From JAPUDS01 sp964536265 (GTDB taxonomy: Bacteria > Patescibacteriota > Saccharimonadia > Saccharimonadales > Saccharimonadaceae), in the NCBI GenBank assembly GCA_964536265.1, contig CAZHVV010000011.1, positions 1 through 21,481 of the forward strand: a DNA stretch of 21,481 nt. The letters run 5' to 3'. A program made the position numbers and the translations under genes. Positions 1 to 8,136 of the stretch are shown here, piece after piece. The notes below the pieces were generated by a model. The model had not been told where the DNA came from. It did not search any database and was given only the letters and a program-made list of their open reading frames with translations. Numbering within the stretch: position 1 is the first letter of the stretch; every line of letters begins with the position of its first letter.

Positions 1-879
1 TTCGTCTTCATGGGTCCAACAGGGGTGGGTAAGACAGAGCTAGCTCGTGTTCTTGCGCGCGAAGTATTTGGTAGCGAGAAGGCACTTATAAAAATCGATA
101 TGAGTGAGTTTTCCGAACGCCATACAACAGCACGTTTAGTCGGTGCACCAGCTGGTTATGTTGGCTATGAAGACGGAGGTCAGTTGACTGATAAAATCCG
201 TCGGCAACCGTACAGCGTTGTATTGTTCGACGAGATTGAAAAGGCGCACCGTGATGTCTTCCAGCTTCTCCTGCAGATGCTCGAGGATGGAACATTAACT
301 GATGCAAAAGGTCGACATGTTGATTTCTCAAATGCGATTGTCATTCTTACGAGCAATCTTGGTGCGGACAGAATGCAGAAGGAAGCATCGTTAGGGTTTA
401 ACGCACATACTGATGCGGATGCCGCTGGTCTTACTGAGGCCCATAAAGAAACCGAGAAGATTGCGCGTGCCGCGCTGTCTGACGTCATGAAACCAGAATT
501 AATTGCGCGTTTTGATGATGTTGTCGTCTTCCATGCACTGACACGAAAAGAAGTCAGTAAAATATTCGACCTACTCATTGACGATGTCCGTGAACGGTTG
601 CATCGAAAAGGTATAGGGCTTGCTATTAATAGTCGTGCAAAACAATGGTTGATTGACAAAGGATACGACAAATCGCACGGTGTTAGACCTCTGCGTCGTG
701 TTATTCAGAATGAAGTTGAACACGTGTTGGCCGAAGGCTTACTTGAGTCGCGTTGGGTGGCAGGAGACATTCTCAATATTTCCCTGAAGCATGGTATGCT
801 TGAGGTACTAGTTTCACGCGAGACAAAGGACGTGACGCATGATAATACAACAGCCTCTACGCAAGCCAAAAACGCCTGA
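1..879 (+). CDS. clpC: ClpC-type AAA+ unfoldase, C-terminal part (5' truncated by window)
   Basis: ATPase subunit that unfolds proteins and, with ClpP, degrades them in the cytoplasm. The frame is open from base 1, so the gene begins upstream; only the second AAA+ module (D2) and C-terminal domain are visible, 292 codons. Seen: Walker A GPTGVGKT at the very start, the pore-loop stretch GYVGYEDGGQL, Walker B VVLFDEIEKAH, sensor 1 ILTSNLG, a probable arginine finger in ELIARFDD and sensor 2 GVRPLRR. The MSEF segment and the GFN insertion after sensor 1 resemble ClpC more than ClpB, but the diagnostic N-domain and middle domain lie outside the window. The last 41 bases overlap the next gene, suggesting translational coupling. 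A clpP gene lies 16 kb downstream. ClpB remains the alternative. Confidence 0.88.
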   Translation, partial: FVFMGPTGVGKTELARVLAREVFGSEKALIKIDMSEFSERHTTARLVGAPAGYVGYEDGGQLTDKIRRQPYSVVLFDEIEKAHRDVFQLLLQMLEDGTLTDAKGRHVDFSNAIVILTSNLGADRMQKEASLGFNAHTDADAAGLTEAHKETEKIARAALSDVMKPELIARFDDVVVFHALTRKEVSKIFDLLIDDVRERLHRKGIGLAINSRAKQWLIDKGYDKSHGVRPLRRVIQNEVEHVLAEGLLESRWVAGDILNISLKHGMLEVLVSRETKDVTHDNTTASTQAKNA

Positions 880-1870
880 CAACCAGCGCGTTCGGCGCGG
901 CACGAAACGCATCTTCTTGGGGGCGAGCTTCCTTCTTGTTGCGGCGCTTATTGTCATCTTTCGGCAGCAGATTCTTGATACGTATGTCGTTTGGAGGTAC
1001 ACACCGTCACGCGAAGTAGCAGCTATCGTTAATCGATCAGATTTGAGTGAAACGGGCAAATACTACCTCTATGCGTCACAATCATTGGTTGTTGATAGGG
1101 AAAATTTTAATAAAGAATGTGGCCAGCTTCAGAACGAAAAGACGGTTATACTCGGATGCTATATAGTACCTGAACGGCGGATATTTATCTTCAATGTGAA
1201 CGATACACGTCTCGACGGTATTATGGAGGCGACTGCGGCGCACGAAATGCTGCACGCAGCGTATGACAGATTGAATTATTTTGACAAGCAACACCTCGAC
1301 GAGCTATTGCTCGCACAGGAAAAGAAAATCACCGACACGCGTTTACGGCAACTTATTGAATTATATAAAGAATCTGAGCCTGGCCAAGTCATAAATGAAC
1401 TACATTCAATCATTGGCACGGAGGTCCGAGACATATCTCCAGAACTTGAGTCATATTATGGGCGATATTTCAATAATCGTCTTGCTGTGGTGACAATGAA
1501 AGAGAATTACGAGAAAATCTTCACCAACCTTACTATTCGACAAGATAAGCTCGTGACAGAACTCAACAAACTTGCCGCAAACGTTACTGCTCGACAGAAA
1601 GCGTACCAGGCTGCACTTACCACTCTTAACAATGACATCAATACGTTTAACTCATGGGCAGATTCGGACGAAGCAACCCCAAATGAGTTTAGTGCGCGTC
1701 GAGCGGAACTTATTCAGCGTATTGACGCACTCAATGCAGAGCGAAATACTATAAATGATCTCACAACAACGTATAATACTAAGAAGGCAGAACTTGATTC
1801 ATTGAATTTGCAAGCAGAAACGCTTAACCAAAGCATTGACAGTAAGTTAAGCGCGCCACAGAGTTTATAA
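839..1870 (+). CDS. membrane-anchored protein with HExxH motif and C-terminal coiled coil
   Basis: Not recognised as a named family. 343 residues: a basic N-terminus, one membrane segment at about 25-41, then a domain that should face outward. It contains A-A-H-E-M-L-H-A-A-Y (H135, E136, H139), a zinc-metallopeptidase-type HExxH, followed by a conserved-looking stretch NELHSIIGTEV near 186-196 that could supply a third ligand. Cysteines C94 and C107 could form a disulfide. From about 215 to 335 the protein is polar and helical with heptad-like L/A spacing, probably a coiled coil. The ATG is preceded by AAGGA about 8 bases upstream and lies inside the 3' end of clpC, so the two genes look co-transcribed; radA begins 4 bases after its stop. 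A secreted peptidase or cell-envelope factor is an inference from the motif only. Confidence 0.75.
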   Translation: MIIQQPLRKPKTPDNQRVRRGTKRIFLGASFLLVAALIVIFRQQILDTYVVWRYTPSREVAAIVNRSDLSETGKYYLYASQSLVVDRENFNKECGQLQNEKTVILGCYIVPERRIFIFNVNDTRLDGIMEATAAHEMLHAAYDRLNYFDKQHLDELLLAQEKKITDTRLRQLIELYKESEPGQVINELHSIIGTEVRDISPELESYYGRYFNNRLAVVTMKENYEKIFTNLTIRQDKLVTELNKLAANVTARQKAYQAALTTLNNDINTFNSWADSDEATPNEFSARRAELIQRIDALNAERNTINDLTTTYNTKKAELDSLNLQAETLNQSIDSKLSAPQSL

Positions 1871-1873
1871 CCA

Positions 1874-3229
1874 ATGCCAAAATCCAAACACCTTTTTGTT
1901 TGTCAGCAATGCGGTGCCAGCTATTCAAAATGGAGCGGGCGCTGTGAGAATTGTGGTGAGTGGAATACACTCGTCGAGGAAGCTGCTCCCACCGAGAAGA
2001 AAGCAGTTGTTGACCGTTCGCAGGGAAAACCACTTACAGCCGAAGCATTTCAATCCGTGAAAGTTGAGTCTGAGTCCATACGACACAAAAGTGGCTTTTC
2101 AGAAGTCGATGATGTGCTGGGTGGTGGGTTAATGCCAGGTGGAGTTGTGCTCTTGGCCGGCCAACCAGGTATTGGAAAGAGTACATTGCTCATGCAGATT
2201 GCGTTGTCTGTTGCGAACGACATGCAAGTATTGTATGTGAGTGGCGAGGAGTCTGCAGGACAAGTGAAGCTCCGTGGTGATCGTCTGTCGAAAACGACCC
2301 CTAAGATGCTTTCGCTTGCTGTCAGTACAAGCGCAGATGACGTTGCAGCGACAGTTGCCTCAGGCGAGTATCGGCTAGTTGTCGTCGATTCAATGCAAAC
2401 GATGGCGATGGCAGAGATTGCATCTGCTCCCGGCACAGTTAGCCAAATCACGAACTCAGCAAATATTATTATTCGGGCGGCCAAAGCCAGTAATACATCG
2501 GTTGTGCTGGTTGGACATGTGACGAAAGAGGGAAGTATAGCAGGGCCAAAGGTACTTGAGCACTTAGTTGACGTCGTGCTGCAGTTTGAAGGTGATCGTT
2601 ATGGTGGGTTCAAGCTACTACGGGCTGCAAAGAATCGTTATGGTTCTACTGCCGAGGTTGCACTGTTCGAGATGGACGGCGAAGGCCTACGGCACGTTGA
2701 GAACCCCTCAGCGCAGTTGTTGGCCGAACGTGGTCAAGAAGATGGCTCGGTCATTCTTGCGACTCTGGAGGGCAATAGACCGCTTCTGGTAGAGATTCAA
2801 GCACTTGTTAACCCGACACATTTTGGATATCCCAAAAGGACGGCAAGTGGATTTGATCTGAATAGGCTGAATGTCCTTATCGCGGTGCTGGAGCGTCGGA
2901 CAAAATTAAAGCTGGCTGAAAGCGATATTTTTATCAATGTTGTTGGTGGTTTGAAGCTGCAAGATCCAGCTGCGGACCTCGCTGTCTGTATGGCTATAGC
3001 TTCGGCAGCCGCGCAACGACGACTCGACGAACAACTTGTTGCGTTCGGCGAAGTTGGTCTTTCGGGAGAGATTCGGTCAGTTGCTGCAAGTCAACGACGC
3101 ACTGCCGAAGCAAAGAAATTGGGTTTCAAGGGGGCAATTGCACCATCCCCGCGAACTCGTGACACGTTCGTCCGGCCTGTGACAGACTTGCGTGACGCAC
3201 TTAATCAATATTTAACATCAAAGGAATAA
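1874..3229 (+). CDS. radA: DNA repair protein RadA (Sms)
   Basis: RecA-like ATPase that promotes branch migration in recombinational repair. 451 residues, normal for the family. Seen in order: an N-terminal C4 zinc finger (C10, C13, C24, C27, with the YSKWSGRC context typical of RadA), Walker A GQPGIGKST at 96-104, Walker B LVVVDSMQT near 168-176, the RadA-specific KNRYG motif at 253-257, and the C-terminal Lon-protease-like domain with FGEVGLSGEIRSV. The ATG follows the previous stop by 3 bases and has no clear Shine-Dalgarno sequence, so it probably depends on coupling to the upstream gene. The PIN-TRAM gene follows one base after its stop, the radA/YacL-type neighbourhood known from Firmicutes. 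Confidence 0.97.
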   Translation: MPKSKHLFVCQQCGASYSKWSGRCENCGEWNTLVEEAAPTEKKAVVDRSQGKPLTAEAFQSVKVESESIRHKSGFSEVDDVLGGGLMPGGVVLLAGQPGIGKSTLLMQIALSVANDMQVLYVSGEESAGQVKLRGDRLSKTTPKMLSLAVSTSADDVAATVASGEYRLVVVDSMQTMAMAEIASAPGTVSQITNSANIIIRAAKASNTSVVLVGHVTKEGSIAGPKVLEHLVDVVLQFEGDRYGGFKLLRAAKNRYGSTAEVALFEMDGEGLRHVENPSAQLLAERGQEDGSVILATLEGNRPLLVEIQALVNPTHFGYPKRTASGFDLNRLNVLIAVLERRTKLKLAESDIFINVVGGLKLQDPAADLAVCMAIASAAAQRRLDEQLVAFGEVGLSGEIRSVAASQRRTAEAKKLGFKGAIAPSPRTRDTFVRPVTDLRDALNQYLTSKE

Positions 3230-3230
3230 T

Positions 3231-4088
3231 ATGGAATTATTGAGTATTATTACACTCGGAATTTTTGCCGAGACAACATATTTAACATATAAGAAAATCA
3301 AACCAAGCCGTGTCAGTAAAGATAGTATCCTCATTGACACAAGCGTGCTGATTGATGGCCGTTTGCTTGCCATTGCACGTTCAGGGCTTCTGAGCGCTAA
3401 GCTCGTTGTACCCACTAGTGTTGTACGTGAGCTACAGTTCATGGCTGATAAAGCAGATCATGACAAGCGTGAACGGGCGCGTTTTGGACTCGATGTCATA
3501 GAACAACTCCAGGCGCTTGATGGTGTACAACTGGTTGTCGTCAATGATGGTATCACTGACCAAAACGGAGTCGACGAACAGCTTATTCGTCTTGCGCAAA
3601 AATGGCACGCCAAACTGTGTACGATTGACTATAATCTAAATAAATCTGCACGAGTTCAATCTGTACGAGTCATTAATATCAATGAACTTGCGCATGCACT
3701 GAGAGTGTCATACTTGCCAGGCGAGAAATTTGACGTCAAGTTGATTCAACCTGGACAGGACAATACACAAGCTGTCGGGTATCTCGATGACGGCACAATG
3801 GTCGTCGTTGACAATGCCAAGCGGTTTATTGGACAGACGTTGACTGTTGAGGCAACGCGAGTACTGCAAACAGCGGCAGGCAATATGATGTTTGCTCGTC
3901 ATCATGAACAACAACCTGCGACACAGCAACCGGCACGTCGGCCTGCACAAGCTCAAAAGCCTGCTCAAACACCTCGTGGGGGTGATAAAGTCTACCACCC
4001 AGAACAGCAGCGCCGTCGTCCACAAAAACGTTCGCGTACGTCACCCGAAGATAGCCTTGTGGCGCTCGTGAATAAAACAGACGACTAA
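3231..4088 (+). CDS. PIN-TRAM domain protein (YacL-like putative ribonuclease)
   Basis: Predicted metal-dependent nuclease fold joined to an RNA-binding TRAM domain. 285 residues. The PIN domain (about 32-155) has the expected acidic residues: D36 in LIDTSVLIDGR, E67 in VVRELQ, an acidic residue near 115 and D133 in CTIDYNL. TRAM is at about 160-222 (GQDNTQAVGYLDDGTMVVVD). Bacillus YacL carries four N-terminal membrane helices; here only a hydrophobic stretch at about 3-19 precedes PIN, so the protein is shortened and at most singly anchored. The tail (about 225-275) is low-complexity, rich in Q, P, R and K. AAGGA lies 5-6 bases before the ATG. It is the last gene of the clpC-radA group and is followed by a hairpin terminator. 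Confidence 0.9.
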   Translation: MELLSIITLGIFAETTYLTYKKIKPSRVSKDSILIDTSVLIDGRLLAIARSGLLSAKLVVPTSVVRELQFMADKADHDKRERARFGLDVIEQLQALDGVQLVVVNDGITDQNGVDEQLIRLAQKWHAKLCTIDYNLNKSARVQSVRVININELAHALRVSYLPGEKFDVKLIQPGQDNTQAVGYLDDGTMVVVDNAKRFIGQTLTVEATRVLQTAAGNMMFARHHEQQPATQQPARRPAQAQKPAQTPRGGDKVYHPEQQRRRPQKRSRTSPEDSLVALVNKTDD

Positions 4089-4111
4089 ACCTTAGAACGG
4101 TATGTAACACG

Positions 4112-4136
4112 TAACCGCCGAAATCATCGGCGGTTA
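4112..4136. terminator. convergent-gene hairpin terminator
   Basis: A perfect 10-bp stem (TAACCGCCGA / TCGGCGGTTA) with a 5-base AATCA loop sits between the ends of the PIN-TRAM gene (+) and the penicillin-binding protein gene (-). The following T tract is broken (TTATCATTATCTCTT) and the minus-strand side has no clear one, so termination is plausible in the plus direction and weaker in the other. Confidence 0.65.
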
Positions 4137-4147
4137 TCATTATCTCT

Positions 4148-6796
4148 TCAGTTAAAAGTGTACGGTTTGCTGAGCGTAGCGCTGTATAGGCCGCTGTCGC
4201 TTACTGTTGCAGTAACTGTTTGAGATGTACTGCTAGTTGGCGTATAGGTGACAGGATACGTGCCGCTGCCGCTAACGGTGACAGTACCGACTGAGGTACC
4301 ACCAACTGTGACGGTGAGTGTTTGAAGCGTATGTGTACCTTGTGTGACGCTCACAGCAATCGTATAGGTTGCTCCCGATTTTGTAGGAGTTATGCTGTTT
4401 ACGAACGGTTTAAGGTCATTACATGAGTGTACGTTATCTGTTGCCTCAGGATCATAACCATCCGTCGAGATGTACGTCTTCTTCTTTGTGACTGGGTCGA
4501 CTAAGCTTTGCACAGTCACTTCGATTTTCGCCGCATCAGGTGTACAATCGGTAGCCTTTTTCTTTGAAACTTTGTCAAAAATAATCTTCTCGCCTGTAGA
4601 TGCGGTCTTCTTGTCGAACCAGGATGGGAATAGGTCGGTTTTACCATTGACCGTGAGTGTCTGTAGGCCTGCTGGCTTTGTGAACCAGTCATTCGCCTTC
4701 CAAGTTCCGTCTTTGGCTAGAACATTGACGTGGACGTCATGCATGATTTGTCCTGACGTTGGACCGAGTATGAGTGAGTATCCTTTTGCTGGTTTCGTAT
4801 CATGATTGCCAACGTATACAGCGAGCGCGACACGTGGGCTATAGCTTACGAACCAAAAGTTCGTTGGCTCTCCAGTTGTACCATCATTTGATGTACCAGT
4901 TTTTGCACCAATCTTGACACCATCACCAGGTAGGAAGCCTGGTGAGTTTGGCCCAACCGCAGGAGTGCGAGCGGCGTTGTCGGTCATAATATCAGCAATC
5001 TCGTAGGCAATTTGAGGGTCGATTGCTTGCTTTGAGCTATCTTTCCATTGGTCGATAATCTGACCACGTGAATTTCGGACTTCAATAACACTTGCAAGTG
5101 GTTTGTAAACGCCCATACGCGCGATGGTCGCAAATGAGTTGGCATGTTCGACTTGTTTTGTACCACATCCACCAATAGCTGAGGCAAGGCCAGCACTTTT
5201 CTCGACACCATTCGTGCAGTAGCTGAGGTTACCCATGTCGCGAATTGTGGCAAGTGTCTGGTCGACACCATTGATATACATGGCTTTAATGGCTGGAATG
5301 TTGCGCGATAATGCGAGCGAAGAACGAACTGTCAACGAGCCCTTGAAGGTATTGTCGAAGTTTGCAACAGACTGACCGCTATCGGTTTTATAGATAGACT
5401 GAGGAATTGCTGTATCCGGGACAATAGAACCAGGACCATAGTTACCCTTAAAGAGAGCAGAGTAAACGAGAGGTTTAATGGTTGAGCCAGGTTGGATGTA
5501 CCCAGTCGCGTAGTTGACGGAACCGTAGCCTGGGTAGTCGTATGCACGACTACCGCGCATAGCTAAAATTTGACCAGTTGGCACATCAATCATGCTTGCG
5601 GCGCCGTTGTCGAAACGGTTTGTTCGGGGCGCGCTACTTGCAAACAAGGCATCCATCTTCTGGTCGACGATTTCTTGCATTCTCCAATCCAAGGTTGTCT
5701 TGACGGTTAAACCGCCATCTCCGACCGTTTTACTGCCGAGTTTTGCCTGCAATTGAGATTTAACCATTTGCACAAAGTGAGGTGCTTTGACGTCCTTAAA
5801 TTGATCAGCAACAGGCTTGACGGTATCAAGGATTGCTACTTTTTTTGCTTCGTCCGCTTCAGCTTTGGTTATATAACCCTGTTCGGCCATATAGGTGAGA
5901 ACAATGTCTTTACGGGCAAGCAGTGCTTTATGTCCGTCTATATTATAGGGGTCGTATACGCCCGGCTGTTGCGGGATAGCCGCAAGTAAAGCCGATTCAG
6001 CAATTGTCAGATCTTTGGCAGATTTGCCGAAATACGTCTGAGCAGCGGATTCAACACCATTGCGGCGGCCACCATACGGTGACTCATTTAAGTACATCGT
6101 CAATATTTGGTCCTTGTCGTACATACTTTCGACTTGGATGGACAAAATCACTTCTTTGATTTTGCGCGGTACACCAGTCAAGCCTCGGTCACCAGCTTCA
6201 TCAGCAAAGAATACCTGTTTAATCAGCTGCTGTGTTAGTGTCGAACCACCCTGTGTGGACGTAGTACCACTACCGGTCAGATTTGACCATGCTGCACGCA
6301 TGATGCCACTTACACTAAATCCACCGTGCTTATAGAAATCTTTGTCTTCAATTGCGACGGTGGCATCTTTCATATACTTGGATATCTCTTCAGATTTCAC
6401 GACAAGTTTATAGTTACCATCACCTTTATCCTCCCAAAGAAGAATGCCATTTCGGTCATAATACCGTGTGACAGTAGTTTGAACACGTTTTGCAATCTCA
6501 TCAGGACGAATTGCATCAAGTTCGCGACGATAGAAAACAAAGAGGACACCGACAATCAGAACAAGGATGCCTACACCGATAGCACCAAGCTTGAGCGCCA
6601 TAAACATACCCTCACGGCTAAACCAGTACGCAAAGAAGCGTTTTGGGTGCATGCGATACAACATCCGTTTCACAGGGTGTTTTGGTAGGCTAGCAAGGTA
6701 TTCCGCCTTACGTCGTGCTTTATAGTCGCGGTTTGACTTCCGACGATTCGACAAATTCGAATACAGACTCAAACGTTTTGCATTTCGTTTTTTCAT
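4148..6796 (-). CDS. class A penicillin-binding protein (bifunctional transglycosylase/transpeptidase)
   Basis: Polymerises and cross-links peptidoglycan outside the membrane. 882 residues: a strongly basic cytoplasmic N-terminus (about 1-60), one membrane helix at about 70-89, a GT51 transglycosylase with catalytic-type E150 in EDKDFYKHGG and the TLTQQLIKQVF stretch at 187-196, then a transpeptidase with S438-T-I-K441, S497-R-N499 and K632-T-G-T. Both enzyme halves look intact. The last 80-90 residues are Thr/Ser/Val-rich beta repeats resembling an Ig-like or Big domain, likely wall-facing. Four cysteines (527, 544, 751, 792) all lie outside the membrane. A GAGGG sits 7 bases before the ATG, with AAGGAGG further up. 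The gene is monocistronic, convergent with the PIN gene and divergent from tyrS. PBP1A-like (pbpA/ponA/mrcA type); the exact paralogue is not settled. Confidence 0.95.
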   Translation of the reverse strand: MKKRNAKRLSLYSNLSNRRKSNRDYKARRKAEYLASLPKHPVKRMLYRMHPKRFFAYWFSREGMFMALKLGAIGVGILVLIVGVLFVFYRRELDAIRPDEIAKRVQTTVTRYYDRNGILLWEDKGDGNYKLVVKSEEISKYMKDATVAIEDKDFYKHGGFSVSGIMRAAWSNLTGSGTTSTQGGSTLTQQLIKQVFFADEAGDRGLTGVPRKIKEVILSIQVESMYDKDQILTMYLNESPYGGRRNGVESAAQTYFGKSAKDLTIAESALLAAIPQQPGVYDPYNIDGHKALLARKDIVLTYMAEQGYITKAEADEAKKVAILDTVKPVADQFKDVKAPHFVQMVKSQLQAKLGSKTVGDGGLTVKTTLDWRMQEIVDQKMDALFASSAPRTNRFDNGAASMIDVPTGQILAMRGSRAYDYPGYGSVNYATGYIQPGSTIKPLVYSALFKGNYGPGSIVPDTAIPQSIYKTDSGQSVANFDNTFKGSLTVRSSLALSRNIPAIKAMYINGVDQTLATIRDMGNLSYCTNGVEKSAGLASAIGGCGTKQVEHANSFATIARMGVYKPLASVIEVRNSRGQIIDQWKDSSKQAIDPQIAYEIADIMTDNAARTPAVGPNSPGFLPGDGVKIGAKTGTSNDGTTGEPTNFWFVSYSPRVALAVYVGNHDTKPAKGYSLILGPTSGQIMHDVHVNVLAKDGTWKANDWFTKPAGLQTLTVNGKTDLFPSWFDKKTASTGEKIIFDKVSKKKATDCTPDAAKIEVTVQSLVDPVTKKKTYISTDGYDPEATDNVHSCNDLKPFVNSITPTKSGATYTIAVSVTQGTHTLQTLTVTVGGTSVGTVTVSGSGTYPVTYTPTSSTSQTVTATVSDSGLYSATLSKPYTFN

Positions 6797-6838
6797 GAAC
6801 AGACCCTCTGCCTCCTTATAATCTCCACAATGTCCTCT

Positions 6839-6847
6839 ATTATAGCA
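6839..6847 (-). promoter_or_regulatory. extended -10 promoter of the penicillin-binding protein gene
   Basis: On the minus strand the sequence reads TGcTATAAT, a consensus extended -10. No good -35 hexamer is seen 17 bases upstream, which is usual for extended -10 promoters. Transcription would start about 36 bases before the ATG at 6796, leaving room for the GAGGG ribosome-binding site. Confidence 0.65.
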
Positions 6848-6875
6848 CTATCAATATCGTTTTCATTTCACATTC

Positions 6876-6884
6876 TGTTACAAT
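6876..6884 (+). promoter_or_regulatory. extended -10 promoter of tyrS
   Basis: TGtTACAAT on the plus strand, divergent from the penicillin-binding protein promoter about 30 bases away. No convincing -35 hexamer. The predicted leader is about 30 bases and includes AGAGGA just before the tyrS ATG. Confidence 0.55.
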
Positions 6885-6921
6885 TATCAGAGATAACGTA
6901 GCTAATTACGAGAGGATAGAC

Positions 6922-8127
6922 ATGACGCTTGCAGAAGAACTTACGTGGCGCGGATTTGTCAATCAGACGACATTTGCCGATATAGCCGAGATTAATCAGC
7001 CTCGCACATTTTATCTTGGCGTTGATCCAAGCTCTGATAGCATGACAATAGGTAACTTAGCGGCTGTCATACTCGTACGGCATCTTGTAAATGCTGGACA
7101 TAGTGCAATTGTCTTGGTCGGCGGTGCAACTGGACGGATAGGTGATCCAAAAGAGGACGGCGAGCGTGCGCTCAAAACTACAGAAGAAATTGACAAGAAC
7201 AAACTCGGTATTGCTGCTCAGTATCGACAGATTCTTGATGGCGAAACGTTCGAAATGGTCGACAACTACGATTGGTTTAAAGACATTAACTACCTCGATT
7301 TCTTGCGTGAAATTGGCAAAAATTTCTCTATGACACAGCTACTTGATAGGGAATTTGTCCAGGCACGCATAGGCAAAGGTGCAAGTGGCATAAGTTATGC
7401 TGAGTTTAGTTATTCACTTATACAAGGCTATGATTTCCTCCATCTTCATCGTGAGAAGGGGGTTACACTTCAGGTTGGCGGTTCTGACCAATGGGGCAAT
7501 ATGCTTTCTGGTATCCCGCTCATACGTCAACTTGCTGGCGGTGAAGCGCATGTTCTCACCCTTCCTCTTATCATGAATAAAACAACTGGTAAAAAGTTTG
7601 GTAAAAGCGAAGATGGTGCTGTGTGGCTCGACGAACGCAAGACGAGCGTCTTTGCGTTTTACCAGTTCTGGCTGAATAGTGATGATTCAGGTGTCATTGA
7701 TTATATGAAGATATATACTCTCTTGTCGCGTGAAGAGATTGAACGGCTCGAGCGTGAGCTTTCAGAGCATCCAGAGCAACGAGAGGCACAGAAAGTATTG
7801 GCGTATGAAGTAACGAAACTTGTCCATGGTCCAGCGCGTGCTGAACAAGCGCGAAACGTGACTACAGCACTCTTCGGCGATACACCGTTTAACCAATTGT
7901 TGAGCGAAGAGCTCGACATGCTTGGCCGCGAGATACCTGTTGCGACATCGAGTAATGTTATAAATGCACTCGTGACGAGTGGCGCATGTTCAAGTAACGG
8001 TGAAGCGCGTCGGATGATTGAAGCTGGCGCCGTGTCCGTTAATGGAGAAAAGATTTCAGCAGACCGCGATGTTGCTGCGCCGAGCCTGATTAAAAAAGGC
8101 AAGAACTCTTTCGTTCTCGTGCGCTAG
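6922..8127 (+). CDS. tyrS: tyrosyl-tRNA synthetase
   Basis: Class I aminoacyl-tRNA synthetase that charges tRNA-Tyr. 401 residues, normal length. Seen: the N-terminal Rossmann catalytic domain with LVGGATGRIGDP, the substrate-binding GGSDQWGN (about 186-193), the KMSKS-equivalent KFGKS at 225-229 and a C-terminal S4 RNA-binding domain (about 340-401, GEARRMIEAGAVSVNG). The HIGH region is unusual: DPSSDSMTIGNL, where Bacillus TyrRS has DPTADSLHIGHL, so the positions equivalent to Thr40, His45 and His48 are Ser, Thr and Asn. AGAGGA precedes the ATG by about 6 bases. It heads the tyrS-recG-unknown-rsmD group; recG starts 9 bases after its stop. Confidence 0.96.
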   Translation: MTLAEELTWRGFVNQTTFADIAEINQPRTFYLGVDPSSDSMTIGNLAAVILVRHLVNAGHSAIVLVGGATGRIGDPKEDGERALKTTEEIDKNKLGIAAQYRQILDGETFEMVDNYDWFKDINYLDFLREIGKNFSMTQLLDREFVQARIGKGASGISYAEFSYSLIQGYDFLHLHREKGVTLQVGGSDQWGNMLSGIPLIRQLAGGEAHVLTLPLIMNKTTGKKFGKSEDGAVWLDERKTSVFAFYQFWLNSDDSGVIDYMKIYTLLSREEIERLERELSEHPEQREAQKVLAYEVTKLVHGPARAEQARNVTTALFGDTPFNQLLSEELDMLGREIPVATSSNVINALVTSGACSSNGEARRMIEAGAVSVNGEKISADRDVAAPSLIKKGKNSFVLVR

Positions 8128-8136
8128 ACTGGATAT

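Noticed and set aside
180..671. Minus-strand open frame of 163 codons within clpC
   Set aside because: Antisense to conserved AAA+ motifs; composition (Ser/Arg/Thr-rich) is typical of a shadow frame.
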